Part shown: positions 4,005 through 5,059 of the stretch, piece by piece
Layout: each line of letters starts with the position of its first letter
How positions within the stretch are numbered: the stretch's first letter is position 1
Assembly: GCA_009702305.1 (NCBI GenBank)
Contig: WLIH01000253.1
Coordinates: 1 to 5,059, forward strand
Length of the DNA stretch: 5,059 nt
Source of the DNA: Actinomycetota bacterium
Lineage (GTDB): Bacteria; Actinomycetota; Actinomycetes; Propionibacteriales; Nocardioidaceae
Direction of reading: 5' to 3'
Made by a program: the position numbers and the translations under genes
The notes under the pieces: generated by a model
What the model saw: the letters and a program-made list of their open reading frames with translations, nothing else
The model's database searches: none
What the model was told of the DNA's origin: nothing

Positions 4005-5059
4005 CCGTCTCCCCGGTGAGCACGGCCTCCCCGGCGACCCGCTGCGCCGACGTCGAGGCCAGCTCCACCTCGCCGAGCACCTGCACACCGCGCCCGAAGG
4101 TCCAGTCGCCGTCGACGGTGAACGAGGTCGCCTTGCGCAGCGACGGGGCACCGTCCGGGAAACGCTTGTCGAACTCGCCGACCAGCTTGTAGTGGTCGGT
4201 GTCGAGGTCGACGAAGGGGATCTCGTCGCAGGCCTGGTCGAGCACGAAGTCACCGCCGAGCTCGTAGACGTCAGAGCGCAGCACCAGCAGGTCGTTGGTC
4301 GTCTTGACCGGCACGAATCGATCGCGCCCGACCTCGATCAGGGTCGAGCCGTCGAAGATCTCGATCGCCGCGCCCATGGCGGTCTCGACCTGGACCACCT
4401 CGGGCGTCGACGGGTCGCCGGGGTCGACGTGCTTGATGTTGCGGATCATCGGCAGGCCCAGGATCCCGTCGCGCTGGTCGAGGACGTGCTTCATGGCGGC
4501 GAGGTCGAACCACAGGTTGTTGGTCGAGCAGTAGCGGTGCCGGTCGAGGTCGGCCAGGGCCGCCTTGTCCGCGTCGAGGGTCTGCGCGGTCTCGCGCAGC
4601 ACGATCCGGCCGTCGTTCTTGCGGCGCGCGAAGTGGCCGCCCTTGCGGTCCGAGGCGGTGCGGCGCACGGCCTCGATCGCGAACGGCGCGCCGCTGGCGG
4701 CGAACCAGCCGGCCACCCGTGCGTCCGGCACGGCACCGAGGTTGTCGGAGTTGGACACGAAGACCCGCTCGTAGCCAGCGGCGATCAGGCGGTCCAGCAG
4801 GCCGGTCCCCCGCAGCGCGGTGTAGAGGTCGCCGTGTCCGGGCGGGCACCACTCCAGCTCCGGGTCCTTCGGATAGGAGACCGGGGACAGGTCGGACTTG
4901 AGGAGCTTGGGCTCCTTGTTCTGCAGGAACTCCAGCGGCAGGCCGTCGACCGCCAGGTCGTCGTAGCGCGCGAGGGCGGCCATCGTGTCGCCGGAGGTGC
5001 GGAAGCTGTTCATGAAGATCAGCGGGAGCGTGGCGCCGTGCTCCTGGCGCAGGTGCAGC
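3997..5059 (-). CDS. UTP-glucose-1-phosphate uridylyltransferase, eukaryotic-type UDPGP family, 5' end outside window
   Basis: The 353 residues in the window are the C-terminal part of an enzyme that makes UDP-glucose from UTP and glucose-1-phosphate. In fragment numbering the motifs are LPLIFMNSFRT (11-21), FLQNKEPKL (44-52), WCPPGHGDLYTAL (70-82), VFVSNSDNLGA (99-109), SDRKGGHFAR (136-145), NNLWFD (180-185), NIKHVD (207-212), ETAMGAAIEIF (225-235) and FVPVKTTNDLLVLRSD (248-263). K138 and K252 look like the family's conserved lysines. A short beta-helix-like tail ends the protein. These features belong to the eukaryotic-type UDPGP family (PF01704), not to the shorter bacterial GalU family. 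The reading frame runs unbroken to the window edge, and the Met at 5013 is internal because family motif sequence continues before it. The N-terminal nucleotide-binding glycine loop must lie outside the window. It is the first visible gene of the operon and overlaps moeA by 8 nt. Confidence 0.92.
   Translation of the reverse strand, partial: LHLRQEHGATLPLIFMNSFRTSGDTMAALARYDDLAVDGLPLEFLQNKEPKLLKSDLSPVSYPKDPELEWCPPGHGDLYTALRGTGLLDRLIAAGYERVFVSNSDNLGAVPDARVAGWFAASGAPFAIEAVRRTASDRKGGHFARRKNDGRIVLRETAQTLDADKAALADLDRHRYCSTNNLWFDLAAMKHVLDQRDGILGLPMIRNIKHVDPGDPSTPEVVQVETAMGAAIEIFDGSTLIEVGRDRFVPVKTTNDLLVLRSDVYELGGDFVLDQACDEIPFVDLDTDHYKLVGEFDKRFPDGAPSLRKATSFTVDGDWTFGRGVQVLGEVELASTSAQRVAGEAVLTGETGA
4009..4014 (-). 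promoter_or_regulatory. ribosome binding site of moeA
   Basis: GGGGAG on the minus strand ends 4 nt before the GTG at 4004. The spacing is tight but usable, and no such site precedes the alternative GTG at 3980. It lies inside the last codons of the upstream gene. Confidence 0.4.

Noticed and set aside
2880..4019. A 379-codon open frame on the plus strand opposite moeA
   Set aside because: Its product is rich in Arg, Gly and His with no recognisable motif. It mirrors the high-GC third positions of moeA, which has complete family motifs on the other strand.
4005..4253. Possible 83-residue N-terminal extension of MoeA, as the frame stays open to an ATG at 4253
   Set aside because: The extra residues are Ser/Thr/Arg-rich and unlike MoeA. 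They lie wholly inside the coding region of the uridylyltransferase, and the GTG at 4004 has a Shine-Dalgarno and gives the normal family length.
5011..5013. ATG as the start of the uridylyltransferase
   Set aside because: The frame continues to the window edge with residues LPLIF directly before MNSFRT, part of a conserved internal motif, so this Met is internal.

Overview
The window is very GC-rich, and every gene I can support lies on the minus strand. Start codons include GTG and TTG, stop/start overlaps are dense, and most unused frames are open, as expected of a high-GC actinobacterium. The gene order is diagnostic. In the direction of transcription (high to low coordinates) it reads UTP-glucose-1-phosphate uridylyltransferase (5' end cut by the window), moeA/glp, moaC, mog, a RimJ-type acetyltransferase, the divisome membrane protein SepX/GlpR, then a tRNA-Ala cut at its 3' end. 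From memory, mycobacteria have the same core order (galU, moeA1, rimJ, membrane protein). I cannot name a genus. The eukaryotic-type uridylyltransferase and the form of the SepX N-terminus would fit a non-mycobacterial group such as Intrasporangiaceae or Nocardioidaceae, but this is a guess.

Layout. 3997-5059: C-terminal three quarters of a UDPGP-family uridylyltransferase. 2757-4004: a full-length MoeA/gephyrin-like protein. 2284-2757: MoaC. 1811-2287: a Mog/MoaB-type molybdopterin adenylyltransferase. 1218-1814: a GNAT N-acetyltransferase with a TTG start. These five genes overlap one another by 8, 1, 4 and 4 nt and look like one translationally coupled operon. A 74-nt gap (1144-1217) follows, holding a TANNNT -10 element exactly 7 nt upstream of a GTG start with no ribosome binding site. 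238-1143: SepX/GlpR. 70-237: a non-coding interval dominated by hairpins, including a perfect 11-bp stem just after the sepX stop. 1-69: tRNA-Ala(CGC).

How the genes fit together. Three genes (moeA, moaC, mog) are molybdenum cofactor enzymes with their key motifs present. The same moeA position is occupied in Corynebacterium by Glp, a gephyrin/MoeA-like protein reported to bind FtsZ and the membrane receptor GlpR; the GlpR orthologue in Streptomyces is SepX. The window therefore holds a candidate Glp-GlpR division module inside a working cofactor operon. The other notable points are the probable leaderless sepX promoter, a 9-bp tandem repeat encoding the Ser-Ala-Pro linker of SepX, a eukaryotic-type uridylyltransferase where GalU is expected, and C instead of U at tRNA position 33.
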